A stretch of 20,496 nt of DNA from Chromera velia (taxonomy: Eukaryota > Sar > Chromeraceae): the NCBI GenBank assembly GCA_018398765.1, contig JAHBMJ010001028.1:5078-25573 (forward strand), read 5' to 3'. Each line of letters starts with the position of its first letter. Position 1 is the first letter of the stretch. Position numbers and translations under genes: made by a program. This document shows, in pieces, positions 1 through 12,755 of the stretch. The notes under the pieces were generated by a model, which searched no databases, was not told the origin of the DNA, and worked only from the letters and a program-made list of their open reading frames with translations.

Positions 1-97
1 CCCCCCCCTCTCTCTCTCTCGTGTGTGTGTGTGTGTGTGTGTGTGTCTGTGTCACTCTCTCTCTCTCTCTCTCTCGTGTGTGTGTGTGTGTGTGCAG
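1..97 (+). repeat. (TC)n/(TG)n microsatellites ending at a 3' splice site
   Basis: A C run is followed by (TC)n, (GT)n, again (TC)n and (GT)n, and the tract ends directly at GTGCAG, the acceptor of exon 98-160. I read this as the 3' end of an intron whose polypyrimidine tract is a simple repeat. Apparent short reading frames here are repeat translations and not genes. Confidence 0.85.
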
Positions 98-439
98 TGA
101 CGACCTGGATGGTTCCACCACCCATCTGGTCTCCGTTCCCTCCTCGCGGGGCGGAAAGAGGTCGGTCAGGTGCCAAAAAAGGCAGGGACTGGGAGAGGGG
201 AGCGGAGGCGGGTGGGAAGGACATGCGGTTTGGTTCGTTCTTAGGAGAAGGGGGAAAAATTTCATCCTTAATTCTGCACTGACATAACCATCTATCTCTG
301 TTTCGGCTTTCGGGTGTTACGGTTTTTCTTTTCTCTTCCATAATGGTTCTTTCTGTTCTTCTGCAGGTGGGCAGAGGCAGAGATGTCGGGCATTCCGATC
401 GTGTCTGGGGACTTTCTCGTCAACGCTGTGAAGGTCGAC
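98..439 (+). other. BRCT domain, C-terminal half (exons 98-160 and 367-508)
   Basis: Exon 98-160 enters with one base completing a codon and reads [13 protein letters not shown]. Exon 367-508 continues in phase as [21 protein letters not shown]. The THLV strand followed by a lysine/arginine and alanine-rich helix and then IPIVS-DFL is the classic second half of a BRCT fold, as in the automodification region of PARP1. The junction is AG|gtcggt to ctgcag|G, phase 2. The first half of the domain must be in an exon upstream of the window. After about 439 the exon turns into an alanine/glycine/lysine linker. This shows the ATG at 383 is not a translation start. A BRCT end is my reading from motif pattern only. 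Confidence 0.75.
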
Positions 440-2098
440 AGGGCGCCCCCGGCAACGGCTGCGGCAGCAGCGGCAGCAGGGGGGGGACGTGGGAAGGCGA
501 AGGCGAAAGTCAGTCAGAATTTCTCCTCGCAAACGGGTGGGTAGGGGGGGGCAGCAGAAGGCTTTTGCTGTCCTTTTTGTTTTTGGAGAGACTGTGTGAA
601 ATATGGAATGACACCACGGGAAATGCCATTCCAAAAAAGGTGACGAGAGAAGATCAGACAGGGGAATCCAAAGAATCCCTTCCAGCCAGTCACCAGAGAG
701 ACGAGGTGCGCTTTTAAAAAACTCTTCACTCTTTGACAGGGTGAGACTCTCCGGCTCTTTTGAGCGTGTTCGACTGGCGTAGCCTTTCATTCACCCACAG
801 GGTTTGTATCCAAAGCTTTGAAGAGAGCAGACACTAGTCAGCTCATGCGGCAGCTTCACTGTCAAATGCGAATGTGCGTGCGAGTGCAGGCAAAGGCCAA
901 AGCAAAAGCCAAGGCCGAACCTGCTGCGGACGGGCGGAAGAAGAGGAAGCGCGGTGACGAGGAGGAAGAGGAAGAGGAGGGGGGGGGGAAAGAGGAGGAG
1001 GAAGAGGAGGAAGACAAACGCCCCAAGGTCAACAGCGCTTTCCGTCCATCCTTACTCTCTGCGCTTCTCCTTCTTCCGGGCTTATATTCCTTCCCTGTTG
1101 ATTTCTTTTCTTCCGTGGCGCCCGCTTTTCTCCTTTTCCTCTATGCTGCCCGCCATTCTGCCTGCCTGCCTGCCTGCCCTCAAGAAGGGACAAACTGCAG
1201 TGCGACCGTTGACCTCAATCTCAGTCTCGTTCTTGAATCCCGTAAGTCGGTTCGGTTTCCTTCGGTCCGGTCAAACAATGTTCTCGGTATTGGTTTTGAA
1301 AGTCCAAATTCACAGTCTCTACGTATGCACTTCCCCTCTCCTTCGTTGCATGACAAAATTCTTTTGTCTCCTCCAAAAAACCGCCCATGCATGCAGGGAC
1401 TACTTCTCCGACAGAGACGCCACCTGCAAGAGTACCTGATTGGAGGCTCAGTTGGGCAGAAACTGAAGCCGGTAGGCAGGCAGGAAGCGTTGAAACCAAT
1501 GAACGAGTTTTGTTCTGGTAACGTGCATTCGTTGTTGGGTCTGTCTCCCTTGACTGCCTCTGCGGCTGCCTGCTTTTTCCCTCAGAGTGACGAGAACTGC
1601 AGAAAGCGACATCTTTGAGGTTCTCTCCTTTGCATCACTGTCTGCCTGGCTCTATTGTTTTCGAGGGTCGCTTCTTGTCTCTTCACACGTATTGGGGTGG
1701 GCATTTTTCGATCTCGGTCGGGAATCGTTCTTCTTTTTTCGATCGTTTGATTCTCTGTTTTGTTCTCTCGGAGAATTTTCTCATGAATCTTCGTTCTTTT
1801 CACACAGGAAGGACAGAACCGTCAGCAACAGCAGAGTCGTCAGGCAAAAAGAAGGGAAGAAACGAAGAGCGGTCTGTTTGGCCATCTACCCCTCTCGGTG
1901 CCTCTTTCTTCCCCTTCGACAACTTGTCTTTCCCTCTGGAGCACATCGCCGCGTAGCTGCCTCTCAACGTCTTTGTTCTTTCTGCCGCCTTTTGGGCTCT
2001 CTTCGCCCTCTTGGTCTGTCTCAAGTGAAGTGAAGATATGGGAATCTCTCTGCGCATCCATCCCTCTCCCCGGGACTCTCTCTCTCTCTGTGTCTCTC

Positions 2099-2150
<52 letters not shown>

Positions 2151-4137
2151 TGTGCTTTCTTGCACGGTTGCAGCTGTCAGTGTGCATCCAGGAGAGAGAG
2201 GCCGCCAAGAAGGAGGAAGAAGAGCGGGAGCAGAAAAGGAGCGAGGCAAAGAGAAAACGACAGCCGCCGAAGCCGGGCTCTCAGATCATGAAGGTCGGTT
2301 GGCTCGTTGGTCGGTCCTTCTTCTCTCTGTGTCTTTCTTTGTCTTTGTCTTCACTGAATTCTGTGGACGGTCCTTCTTCTCTCTGTGTCTTTCTTTGTCT
2401 TTGTCTTCACTGAATGCTGTGGACAGGCACAGCGTCTTTGTCTTCACTGAATTCTGTGGACAGGCACAGCGTCTTTGTCTTGACTGAATTCTGTGGACGG
2501 GCACAGCGTCTTTGTCTTCACTGAATTCTGTGGACAGGCACAGCGTCTTTGTCTTCACTGAATTCTGTGGACAGGCACAGCGTCTTTGTCTTGACTGAAT
2601 TCTGTGGACGGGCACAGCGTCTTTGTCTTGACTGAATTCTGTGGACGGGCACAGCATGTCGAAAGAAACTGTCAGGCAGAAGGAGAGAGAGAGTGACACG
2701 ACACACAAATGCCCCCGAGGTTTACCGTAATCTTCCACGCCTCGTCCGTCCGTTGCTTTGCAGCCATTCTTCCGAGGATCGATATCTCCATTCCTCCTGC
2801 GCTTTCAGTCTCCCGCTTCCATATGCTGACGTTGTTTTCCCGCTTTTCTGTCCGGCTTTTCTGCTTTGCAGAGCGCTGTCTGCTTCGTTCACGGCGACAC
2901 AGACTGTTTGATGCAGGGTGGCGTGTAATGCGAAAACCGCGTTCAGAATAATACTTTTGCCCAATCTGCTGGTATGCTGCTCATTCCTTTTCTTCGTTGC
3001 CCTGAGTTTGTTTGAATTGGTGAGGGTGCCTGCAGGTCGACGCAGACTGCGGTGTCCGTGGTGCAGCGTCGATTTTCGTGGACGGGGACAACGTCGCGTG
3101 GCACTGCATGCTGAATAGGTCGGGGGTCGGGGGGTGTTTGTGTGCTGCGCCTGGGTTCTATCGTTTTCTCGGGGCGTTGCTTTTGCATTTCTTCTTGGTG
3201 TGTACCGGTCTAGAGTTCTACCGGAAGAAGGGAAAGAGAGTAAAGCAAGGGAACGATCTTCTCCTTTCGCTGTTGGTATTCCTGTTGCTTCTGTGTGTTT
3301 CCCTTTTCTGGGGCAGTGACCAAGAAGTCAGTCTTGTTTTTTCTTAGAGTTTTGCTTTTCACGCCTCTGCCGACCTCCTCGCTCAAAAGTTCGTTGTCTT
3401 TTTTGCATGCAAGTTTTCTCTGCCTACGTCTCCTTACTTTGCTTTCCTTCTCTGTGTATGCGCGTGGTGTATTCACACTTGCCTGCGTACTGCTTTGTGC
3501 AGCGCGGACGTGCAGACCGGAGTGAACAAATTTTATCTTCTTCAGCTGCTCCTGACAGGCAACAGTGCTGGTCCGTCTGGCCGTGCCTCTCTCTCTCTCT
3601 TGAATCTTGCGTCTCTTTTTCTTTCGTTTTTTGTGGTTTATTTTTTCGTTTCTCCTCTGCATCCTTTCTCTCATGCAGTTATTCTTTTTCTCTCTCTTTC
3701 TGGTTTCTTTGTCTCGCCTGCTTACTCTTATGCGCACGTGCGCTGGGTCTCTTGGATGTTCTCCTTGAACCCCTTCCTCTTTTTGCTGACAGAAATGGAG
3801 CTCTTTTTATTGCTATCAAAAGAAACAAACGTCCGGGTGTGGATGAGCTCCGTGAAATGACTGCCGGTCATGTTGCTGCATGCATGTGCGTATCCTGCAG
3901 GCAAGGCCGCGTCGTCGAAGAAGCCCGCCGGGAATTTCAAACTCTTCAAGAAGTGGGGGCGTGTGGGTGGGAAGAGCCAGACGCACGGCACGTACTATGG
4001 TGGGGCGGTGAATGCGCACAAGATAGAGGACTACGGGAGGAATCTCTACGGCGCACAAGGTGAGCAGGCCTACTTCGGTGCCGTCCGTGCCGAAGAAGTT
4101 TGATAAACCATCTTCGCCTCAAGTACCCAACTTTCCC

Positions 4138-4171
<34 letters not shown>

Positions 4172-4969
4172 GGTAGTTTCCCTGCCGTTCCCTTCCAAGT
4201 TATTGTCGAGAGACGGCACGTAGCCAGTCCACTGTTTGAAAGAACTCTCGTTCATGCGAATGCTTGTTTATTTTTCTTTCGGGATTCCGCAATGATATGA
4301 AAAAAAAGCGTCATTTTGACTCGCTTCGATTCGTTTTTTTTTACCTTCCACGCAGCCGAGTTCAACACAAAGTTCCGAGAGCTGACGGGGCAAGAATTCG
4401 AGGACTGCGTCGACGCGTTCGAGCAGAAACCGGGGAGGTGGCTGGGACTGTTCAGCTGATAGAGAGAGACTCCATTGACTGATATTCTTGTGTGGTTGTT
4501 CTGATTCCACTTTTGCATTGTTTGAAGCATTCTGCTGGTTTAATGGGCATTTCAGGAAGAGACAGACAATCTCTTTTCTCGTCTCGATGAGGAAATCGGA
4601 ATGGGGCTTCAATGATTTAGAGAGGGCAGCTGGAAGTTATCGTTCATCGTCTTTGGAAAGATCCCAAAAGAATGGAAATGGGAAAGACCCACAAACAAAG
4701 GTAAAGCAGCAGGCACACATGCTTCATGCGAGATTGCAACAGGCCCTCACTCAACACCACAGCAAGATGTTATCTCTTCCTCGATTCATTCCCTCAGAGA
4801 GAGACGAACAGGTGGAGGGAGAGAGGAATCAGCAGGCCCCCTAACTGCCTGATCTGGTGCCGTGGCTCTGTATACATGCGGATGTACTCGGCGACAGTCC
4901 GAAGCTTCGTGCACGACTTGGCGGTGTCCTTTCTGTCGTGGGATGTTTTTGCCTTGCGCCTTTGTGTGT

Positions 4970-5006
<37 letters not shown>

Positions 5007-7011
5007 CGTGCAGATACTCGATGGTGCATCTCGAAGGCGTCGGAGGAGACGAGGAGGCAGGAGAGTTGGACGCGAAGCTGAAGAAGATCAAGGCTGAGAA
5101 GCCTCTGTACGTCTCTGTGATTGGTCTTTCTCAGACTGCCTGCCTGTGTTTCTCTCTCTCTCTCTCTTCCTCTCTTTTCTCTCGGCCTATCTGTCGGTCT
5201 GTGTCTCAAGAGCAGAGGAGAGAAAAGGAGAACAGCAGCAGCCCAGCCCCTTCTTGAAAGCAATCTATGTGCGCCTGCACGCATGCGAGGGGGACCAAGA
5301 ACAGCCGGAGATAAGCAAAGAGAAGCTGGCGCATTTAGATTTTAGTCCTTTTGGCTTTTTCTGGCGAAAGCACTTAAGCATTTTATGCTCGCATCCGATT
5401 CATTGATCGGATCCGATTCCGCCCCCTTTTATCCCACTGAAAATGTCGCTTCTCTTGCCTTTGTCTGCTGGTTTCTATCTCCCCTTCCGCTTCTTCTTGA
5501 AGAGGTCCCGCGAGCAAGCTGGAACCCCGGGTGCGAGCCCTCGTTGAGACCATTTTTGACTCCGAAATGATGAAGCGGCAACTCGAGGCTCAGTCCCTGG
5601 ACCTCAAGAAAATGCCTCTGGGTAGGTGGTGGGCGGCGGTGTAGTAGTGAGCATTCTAGAATGATGAATGTTTGCAAGTCACAGATGTGAGCTCGATCCT
5701 CCACCAAAAAGAAAGAGGATTCCCCGGCTCAGGGAAGGAGGCCTATACTTGACGGTATTCCTTCCTGATCGATCGACGCCTCATATGAGGTTTATCTGAG
5801 ATGGAAAAGGCAAGAGGATTCTCTTTTTTCGGCAAATTAAGTGGATTCAAATGAGAGCCAAAAATGTGTCTTCTCTGCGTTTTTTTTTTTCTAGACCCTC
5901 TCGTGCTTGCAATTATTTTCCATCGATTTTCTGTTTTGTTCGTCCTCTCTCTGGCTGGGTGCAGGGGCGATCTCACAGAGACAGCTGAACGTGGGCTACA
6001 GGTCAGTGCATTCATGAGCTTGCAATCAACGTGCAGAGACAGAATTGAGGGTGCACGATGAATTTTATTTGACAGAGTCTCTCACGGGTACGTTGCCAGA
6101 TCAAAAAAGGGAGAAAAGAGATGCATGGAGGGACTTGAGGGTCCTATATCCGATTCAATGGCCTCTCTATCTCTGTTGAAGCCAGATGATATTCAAAGAG
6201 TGAATTTGATGTGTTCTCTGTCTGTGTCCTCTCCCGAGAGAGGTGCGAGTCTTTGCGCCGACGTCGTGCACAATGACCATCGAAAACTTGAGAATTTAGC
6301 ACAATGACATTCGAGATCTCTCTCAGTGCAAGCGTCATCAAGAATTTTCTGCATCTTTTTTGCCTTTGTTTTTCTTCTATGCTGACCCCCCTCCTCTCCC
6401 CTCCGATTTTTGTGTTGTGGTTTGTCGCTTTCTTGCTTTCTTTCTTTCTTGCTTGTTTTTTTTTCTTTCTTTCAGCATCCTCCAAGAGGTCCAGCAGCTT
6501 CTGAAGGATTTCCCCGACTCTGCTCGCCTTCCCGATGGGGGGGGAATGATCTTCAAGACCAAAATCACAGACGCAACCAACAGGTGAGTCTCGGCTAGCT
6601 TTTCTCGGTACGAGTGGGTTCTTTTCGTGCGTTTTCTCTTTCCACGCAGGTCACTTTCTTTGTTTTCTCGGATTCTTTCTTCTACTGTCAATCAGCCCTC
6701 CAGTCGTTTCTTTCTTTTTGTTTTCTTTTGAGCATCCCTCCGTTTGGCCAGGGGAAGCATGAAAAGAAAGCAAAAGGAAAAGATCTCGTATCAATTCCCT
6801 GGAGGGATTTGCCTTCTCCCTTCCCGCTGTCCGCCTTCGTGGATCCATCAGATGCCATGCGTTTCGCCCTTTCAAGTCTGCCTTTCTTTCTGTCTCTCTG
6901 TCTTTCTTTTTTTCCCTCCTTCTCTTTCTTTCTTTCTTTCTTTCTTTCTTTCGTTCGTTCGTTCGTTCGTTCTTTCTTTCTTTCCTTCCTTCCTTCCTTT
7001 CTTTCTTTCTT

Positions 7012-7060
<49 letters not shown>

Positions 7061-7458
7061 CTTTCGTTCTTTCTTCCTTCCTTCCTTGCGAGAGCCCCAT
7101 GTTTCAGGTTCTACACTGCGATTCCACACCACTTCCCCTCTCGGACAAACGTGCCTCTGCTGAACACTCCGCAGAAGCTGAAGGAGAAAATCGAGGTGAG
7201 TGAAGCTGAGAGGTCAATGGAGTGGGAATGCGGTACCTGACTTTTTGTAGATTTTCTCCCAAACGAAATTCTTAGTGACCTGCGCCAAGTGCATTTCCGG
7301 TTTCCCTGGCGATTCAAGAAAAATAGTTTTTTCCTTTTGGCCCCTTGAGGAATCTTCCTCCCGGGTTTTCCTTTCCTTTTTTCATTTCGAAATCGGCCTC
7401 AGTCTCGGTCCCCTTCTTTCTTCTTCCTTCTTCTCTCTCTCTCTCACACACACACACA

Positions 7459-7493
<35 letters not shown>

Positions 7494-10400
7494 TGATGCA
7501 CATGCACACTCTCTCTCTCCTGATCTGCTCATTCCCTCAGGTGATTGAGCAGCTCCTCGAGGTGAAAGCCGCGAACTCTGTGATGGATGCCGCCAAGCAG
7601 AAGGGAGAGGTCAGTCTCGTTTGTTCGACACAGTATGCAATGGTATGCTGCCTGTTTGTTCTTCTTTCGGGACCAGACGGAAGCGACCCAAGGGCCAAGC
7701 TTTTCAAACAACTCCCAAATTGAGTGCATGCACATATCTCGTAGCTAGTGCCGTTGCGGACGATCGAATGTCCTTTCGGTACGCCTCCGGAAAGCATTCC
7801 GTTTTTGTGCTTGGCTTTGGAGAGCATCCCGCGCTCGGAAACGCTTCCCTTTGTGCACGCGTGCGGCCTGAATGCATCACTCTCGCAGCTCTGATTTCCC
7901 CTAGCTGATGATCCGAAATGGGTCATGTCACTTTCGCAAAACATTGGCACCCGCTTTTCCCAGGAAACTGCGCAGTTTCTCTGTGGCGTCTCCCTGCATG
8001 TATACGTGCATGCATATTCACATACGTACTTACATTCACGAGTGCGTGTGTGTGTGGAGGCCTGCAGGGACTCCACCCGGCAGACGCGCAGTACGAGGCA
8101 ATGAAGTGCCACCTGGAACCGGTAGCTGCCGACAGCGACGAGTGGCAGGTCGGCCGTCTTCCCCTCCTCCTCTGTATTTTTGCTGCTTTTAGAGAGCGCG
8201 TTCTATAGATCGAGCAACACATGGCGCCTGCAGCTTCCTGGTCTTTCTCTTCTTTACCAGCCGGTGCGCTCTGCTCGTCATTCATTCGGTCGCGTGCGTC
8301 GGTTTGCCTGGTGGCAGAAATGATGACTCAGCATGAGGACAGAGAGACACTATTGGAAGAGCGAAATTTCAGAGTAGAACGTTTATGCGGCTCTGAAGAG
8401 AAGGAGGGGTTGCCTTGCGTTCACAAAAATTGTTGTACAGTTTGCTGGTGATTTGCATCCAGTTGGTCACATTATCGACCCGTCGAATTATCTCTGCCTC
8501 TCCTTCTGATATCCCTTCAGTCTCTCCACGCAAGCCCTGCATAAAGCAGAGGGTCGAGCTCCAGGCTACATGTGTATCCACGTGAGTGTTGAATGAATGT
8601 TTAAAGTCCTGTCAGGAAGGAGACATAAGTCAAGTCTGATGGCCTCAAAGTTCCTGTTTCCATGCATGCATCCTTCCATGCAGATCGTGGAGAGCTATCT
8701 GCTGAATACCCACGCAGCCACGCACAGCACCTACCAGATGAAACTGACGGGGCTCTTCAAGTCAGTGCAGTCCAACCCATGCAGCATGTACAGAAAATGT
8801 GGGGTGTCTCACTTTGGCAGTGCGTGTTGGGAGGGTATGTGATTTGCACTCTTTTCACACAGCGACTTGTCGAGTCACTGTGCTCCTTGTGAGTCGTTCG
8901 GCAGGTCGAAATCCCTCCTGGAAGTGGGGGAAGGGAGGGAGGGAGGGAACACAGATCTCGGTCGAATCTTCTCCCGCATTCCCTCAGTGTTCTCCTTTCT
9001 GGTGATTGCTCTCATCTGTGTCCTGCCTCCTTCCATCTCACACAAACGTGAGACTTAAACATTCACCTGCATGAAAACCAACGGGCCGAAGCTGATTGAT
9101 GCATGCAGGGCCGTTCGACAGGGTGAACCCGGCCGCTTTGCGTCGACTGGGAGGGGAATGGGGAACCGCCGTCTCCTCTGGCATGGGTCTCGTCTGGTTC
9201 GTTTTTTTCGTTTTTGTTTTTTTTTTAGTTGTCTGGGTAGGTGGGTGGATGGCTGACTGGTTGCTTCACAGCATATTGTTTATGCTCTGTACACTTTTTT
9301 GGGTGTTTTGTCGGTCTGCCTGCCTTCCGACTTCGTAGGTACTTTTTTTTCTGATTGCTTTTTGGAAGTCGCCTCGCTTTCTCCTTTGTCTTTCCTTTTT
9401 CTGTTCCATTTCTCCTCGTTTATCTTTTCTGTCTGGCTGGCTCTTCTCGATTGTGCATGCAGACAAACTGGGGCGGCATTCTCTCTCAGGGCCTTCGCAT
9501 CGCTCCTCCCGAGGCTCCAGTGACTGGGTATATGTTCGGTCTGTCTGTCTGGTCTTTCTTCCGCGCCTCTCTCTCTCTCTCTCTCTCTGTGGGGGTGGCT
9601 GCGGAGGGGATGTCCGCCTCTTTGTGCTTTTTGCCTTGCTAGCTGTCGGGCTGTCTGCCTGTTTGTGAGTTGTGAATGGAGGCGAAAGCCAAACAATGTC
9701 CAGTCTTTGTATGATTTCCTTGGCTTGGCCAGGAACTAAGTTTCTCTATGTTGTTTATGGTGCGTTTATCCTGTGGAGAAGGTTTTTGTTCTTCTTCCCT
9801 TTCTTCGGTTCCTTCGCCGTGGTTTATCGGTGATAGGGCAGGCAAGCGCCCGCCCAGACGTCTTTCAGGTCGATCTGTGATGTGTTTACGAGATGCTGCC
9901 ATGCAGAGTAAGCGTGCATCTCCACAAGCAAAGGGGTGCACTCCAGTCTGACTTGTACTTGACAGTCACGTATCGTGCATTAATTCTCTCTCTTTGATGT
10001 CATGCAATCAGGCAAGGGGGTCTACTTTGCGGACATGAGCAGCAAGAGCGCCAACTACTGCTTTGCACACACTTCGAAAGGCAAGGGGATCATGCTTCTC
10101 TGTGATGTGGCCCTCGGCAAGCAGTACAGACGCCTGACAGTCAGTCAGTCAGAAAGGGAGTCTTGGCGATGAGGCCGGATCGATTTTCGTAATACTTACA
10201 CCAATCAACCCGAATTGCCACAGCCAGACGGTTTTTTGTTTTTGTGACCTTCTGACCGACCCTCAGGGTCCCCATTTTGAAAAAACAGCCTGCACAGGCC
10301 ATGCAATGGTTTAGAGGTGTGTTTGCGATTGAAAAATGTGGCGTGCTTGCTTGGTGTGTGGGTTTGCCTTGCAAGATTTTTCTGTTATCCGTCCATGTGC

Positions 10401-12153
10401 GTGTGTGTGCGTGCCTGCTTATATTCATGTGGCTGCGAAGGCGGTCCCTTGAGTTGGGCGCAAGGTAATGAGGAGAACAAAATCTCGAGAGGATGCCTGT
10501 CAGTCAGGCTGTGCACAAGAAGTAACAAAAAACGAATTTTTACTTGCACTTTTTTCGTGCTTGTCGTTTCTCTGAAGTGGCTTCTCTTCGTTTTTCATTC
10601 CACTCAGGCAGGAATAAGGGAGATCATGCAGGCGGTTTTTGCGCCAGTCTCTTAATGTCTTTTCAATCCGTTTTTGCTTCTGCTGCTACCATATGAATCT
10701 GGCTCGCTTGCAGGCAGAATACGAAGCAGCCGAGAGCTGCAAGGCAGGAGGTGAGTGCCTTAACAGGGCCTTGGAAAGGGTTTTGGTGCGTCATGTCGCC
10801 TCCGCTCTCTTGTATTGGGGACAAAGCGCGGTGGGAATGAAAAGTTGTGACGCAGTCAAGGGGAGACCTTACGCTGATCTGGTACGAAGAACGAATTGTA
10901 TGCGTCTCTCTTTCGTCAACTTTTGGGTTCTCTAATCTGATCAGCCGCCCTTTTGCCCCACGATTCCCGTAGGATGAGCTGCTTAATTGGGCCTTCCATA
11001 CATTGAGCGTTTTTTGCGTGTCTGCCTGTTCCCTCCTGCTTGCAGGATTTGACAGTACGTGGGGCATCGGAAAGACCCACCCTGAGCCTTCGGAAAGGGC
11101 GGAGGTGGATGCTGCGGGTTGGTTAGTTTGCTTGGTTGGTTGGGTTGGAAAGCAAAAAGGAGGGAATGGGGGAAGGGAATTCTGCAATCTCTCTCTCTGC
11201 CCTCGATTTCTTCTGTTGTTTTGTGCACGCTCTCTTGGTTACTTCCCTATTTTCTTGCTCTTCTTCTAGCTGACTGCTTGATTCGTTGATGTGTTCAATT
11301 GAACACATACCCTTTTTTTTCTTTCGTCCGTGGGCGCTTGCTTGTGTTCCACGCCTGTCTTTCACGTCTCCGGTTTCCTCTTCTGAAACTGCATTAGTTC
11401 CTTTCTTTTCATTGTTGATCAATCAAAATGCAAACACAAAAAGGGTCCGCAATCCTCCTTCAAAGCAAGAAGATTTTGCAGGCAGAATGGGAGAGAAAGA
11501 GAAGGACTGGTGCTGTCTATGCAGCACTTTTTTCATGAACATGTAGAATCTCAAAGTACTCATTCCTTCTGTTGCCTGTGCTTCTTGTGACTTTTTTTCC
11601 AGACGGGTCGGGGGACAGGCTCCTGGTGGTGAAGGGGAAGGGAGTCGGGAACGAAGAGAACATCCAGAAGGTGGGCTTTGCGGCTTCGTGGCTGAGTCTG
11701 TGTGTGTCTGTGGGTCTGTAGGGTGGACTGAGGGGCGCAGAGGGGGTGAAGGGAGTCTCTTTGTGTACCTGTCGGAGGCTGGGTGCTCTCGTGGTGGTCC
11801 AGAATGCCTGCCTGTAAAAGGAATGGAACGGAACAGATCACTGAGACTTCGACTGACTCTTCCAGTGCCTGTTTAATTGTCTCCCTCTCTTTCTCTCCAT
11901 CTTGTATGTGCGAGCGCGGGCGTGTTCAAGCGATGTTGTGCAAAGACATTCATTGTGCTCCGAACCAAAAAAAGGATCCCGTCTCTCTCTGGGTATTTGG
12001 TTCAATTCATGTTCGCTTCTGTGACAGTAGACAGGGCAGAAAGACATCAAAAGTTTGCACAGAAAAACGATCACCAGGGCGTCACGATGTGCGTGATCGG
12101 CAGACACCCCTAAGTCTTGCCTTTTCTGTGCATGCGAATGAGGTTCGTGTATT

Positions 12154-12231
<78 letters not shown>

Positions 12232-12703
12232 CAGGCAAAGGACGAGGAGGGCCACTTGAAGGACAAGATGAGCTCCCTGCTCTACAATGAGTTCATCGTC
12301 TATGATATTGTACGCCAGTCAAGTGAATCTGTCCCGTTGCATCAGCAGAAAGTGAATGCGAAAAAAGACAAACACGTTGCAGAGGGTGGTGTGTGACTTA
12401 CTTGTCTGACAGAATGAGTCGAAGTGGAGGAAGACGTCTGCGTGCCTGCCTGCCTTCCTGCCTTTTGGGCCTTTTGATCCCTCCCTCCGGTGTTTTCAGA
12501 AGCGGTGATCATAGCTAAGCTTTCCAGCTCTCCAATCTCCCGGCACGTCTGCTTGTGAATTGAGTGGGTGCACATCGTCCTCCCTTCAGGAAAGATGGAA
12601 GGCAAAGCAAGAAACGGAAAGCAAATTTGAAGAGGCGCTCGGTTTTCCTCCGCAAAGCTCTGTCTTCCTTGTATCAGTGAGTCTGCGTATCGGTGTATCT
12701 CTC

Positions 12704-12755
<52 letters not shown>

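Larger units (their letters stand above)
3036..5106 (+). other. WGR domain (exons 3036-3118, 3503-3570, 3901-4059, 4356-4437, 5014-5106)
   Basis: The WGR domain binds 5'-phosphorylated DNA ends and relays the damage signal to the catalytic domain. It opens with VDADCG, then [15 protein letters not shown], matching the family pattern of a short strand followed by 'Y-A-M-L-N'. NKFYLLQLL in exon 3503-3570 is the conserved core strand. The signature WGRVGG lies at 3954-3971 in exon 3901-4059. Exon 4356-4437 gives [12 protein letters not shown], the usual 'F-K-F-K-T-N-W' helix, and the domain closes with PGRYSMV across the 4437/5014 junction. Exon 5014-5106 then runs into a glutamate/lysine linker. 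Phases at successive junctions are 2, 1, 1, 2, 2, all consistent. Confidence 0.92.
5503..7609 (+). other. PARP regulatory (helical) domain, exons 5503-5621, 5965-6001, 6476-6583, 7108-7195, 7541-7609
   Basis: The all-helical subdomain autoinhibits NAD+ access until DNA binding unfolds it. Exon 5503-5621 reads [16 protein letters not shown] and ends KKMPLG, both hallmark segments. The 37-base exon 5965-6001 supplies [10 protein letters not shown]. Exon 6476-6583 supplies [10 protein letters not shown]. Exon 7108-7195 supplies FYTAIPHHF and [15 protein letters not shown], equivalent to the conserved 'FYTLIPH-F--PPLL'. Exon 7541-7609 is the last long helix, [16 protein letters not shown]. The acceptor of the first exon is TTGAAG, unlike the TGCAG/TCAG of the others. 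An alternative acceptor ten bases further (after GCGAG) keeps phase but would remove the conserved serine before KLEP. Confidence 0.92.

Noticed and set aside
343-717. 124-residue + strand frame
   Set aside because: It overlaps the BRCT exon 367-508 in another frame and continues into intron sequence.
818-1618. 266-residue continuous frame as a single-exon gene
   Set aside because: Only its first part (890-1027) and possibly 1397-1471 look coding; the rest has intron composition and GT/AG borders in phase with the PARP exons.
2425-2655. CRISPR-like array
   Set aside because: Copies are head-to-tail with no unique spacers between repeats and lie in a eukaryotic intron.
2286-2738. 150-residue - strand frame with repeated [12 protein letters not shown]-like units
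   Set aside because: It is the translated 37-base minisatellite; because 37 is not a multiple of three the frame shifts each copy, and no start or splice context supports a protein.
6614-7240. 208-residue + strand frame and 149-residue - strand frame
   Set aside because: Both consist mostly of the translated TTTC/TC tract in an intron and overlap the true exon 7108-7195 in a different frame.
7537-8112. 191-residue - strand frame
   Set aside because: It is the antisense of exons 7541-7609 and 8068-8148 and their intron; no recognisable domain.
9280-9696. 138-residue - strand frame rich in R, Q and E
   Set aside because: It is antisense to exon 9463-9538 and to T/C-rich intron; composition is explained by the pyrimidine bias of the other strand.
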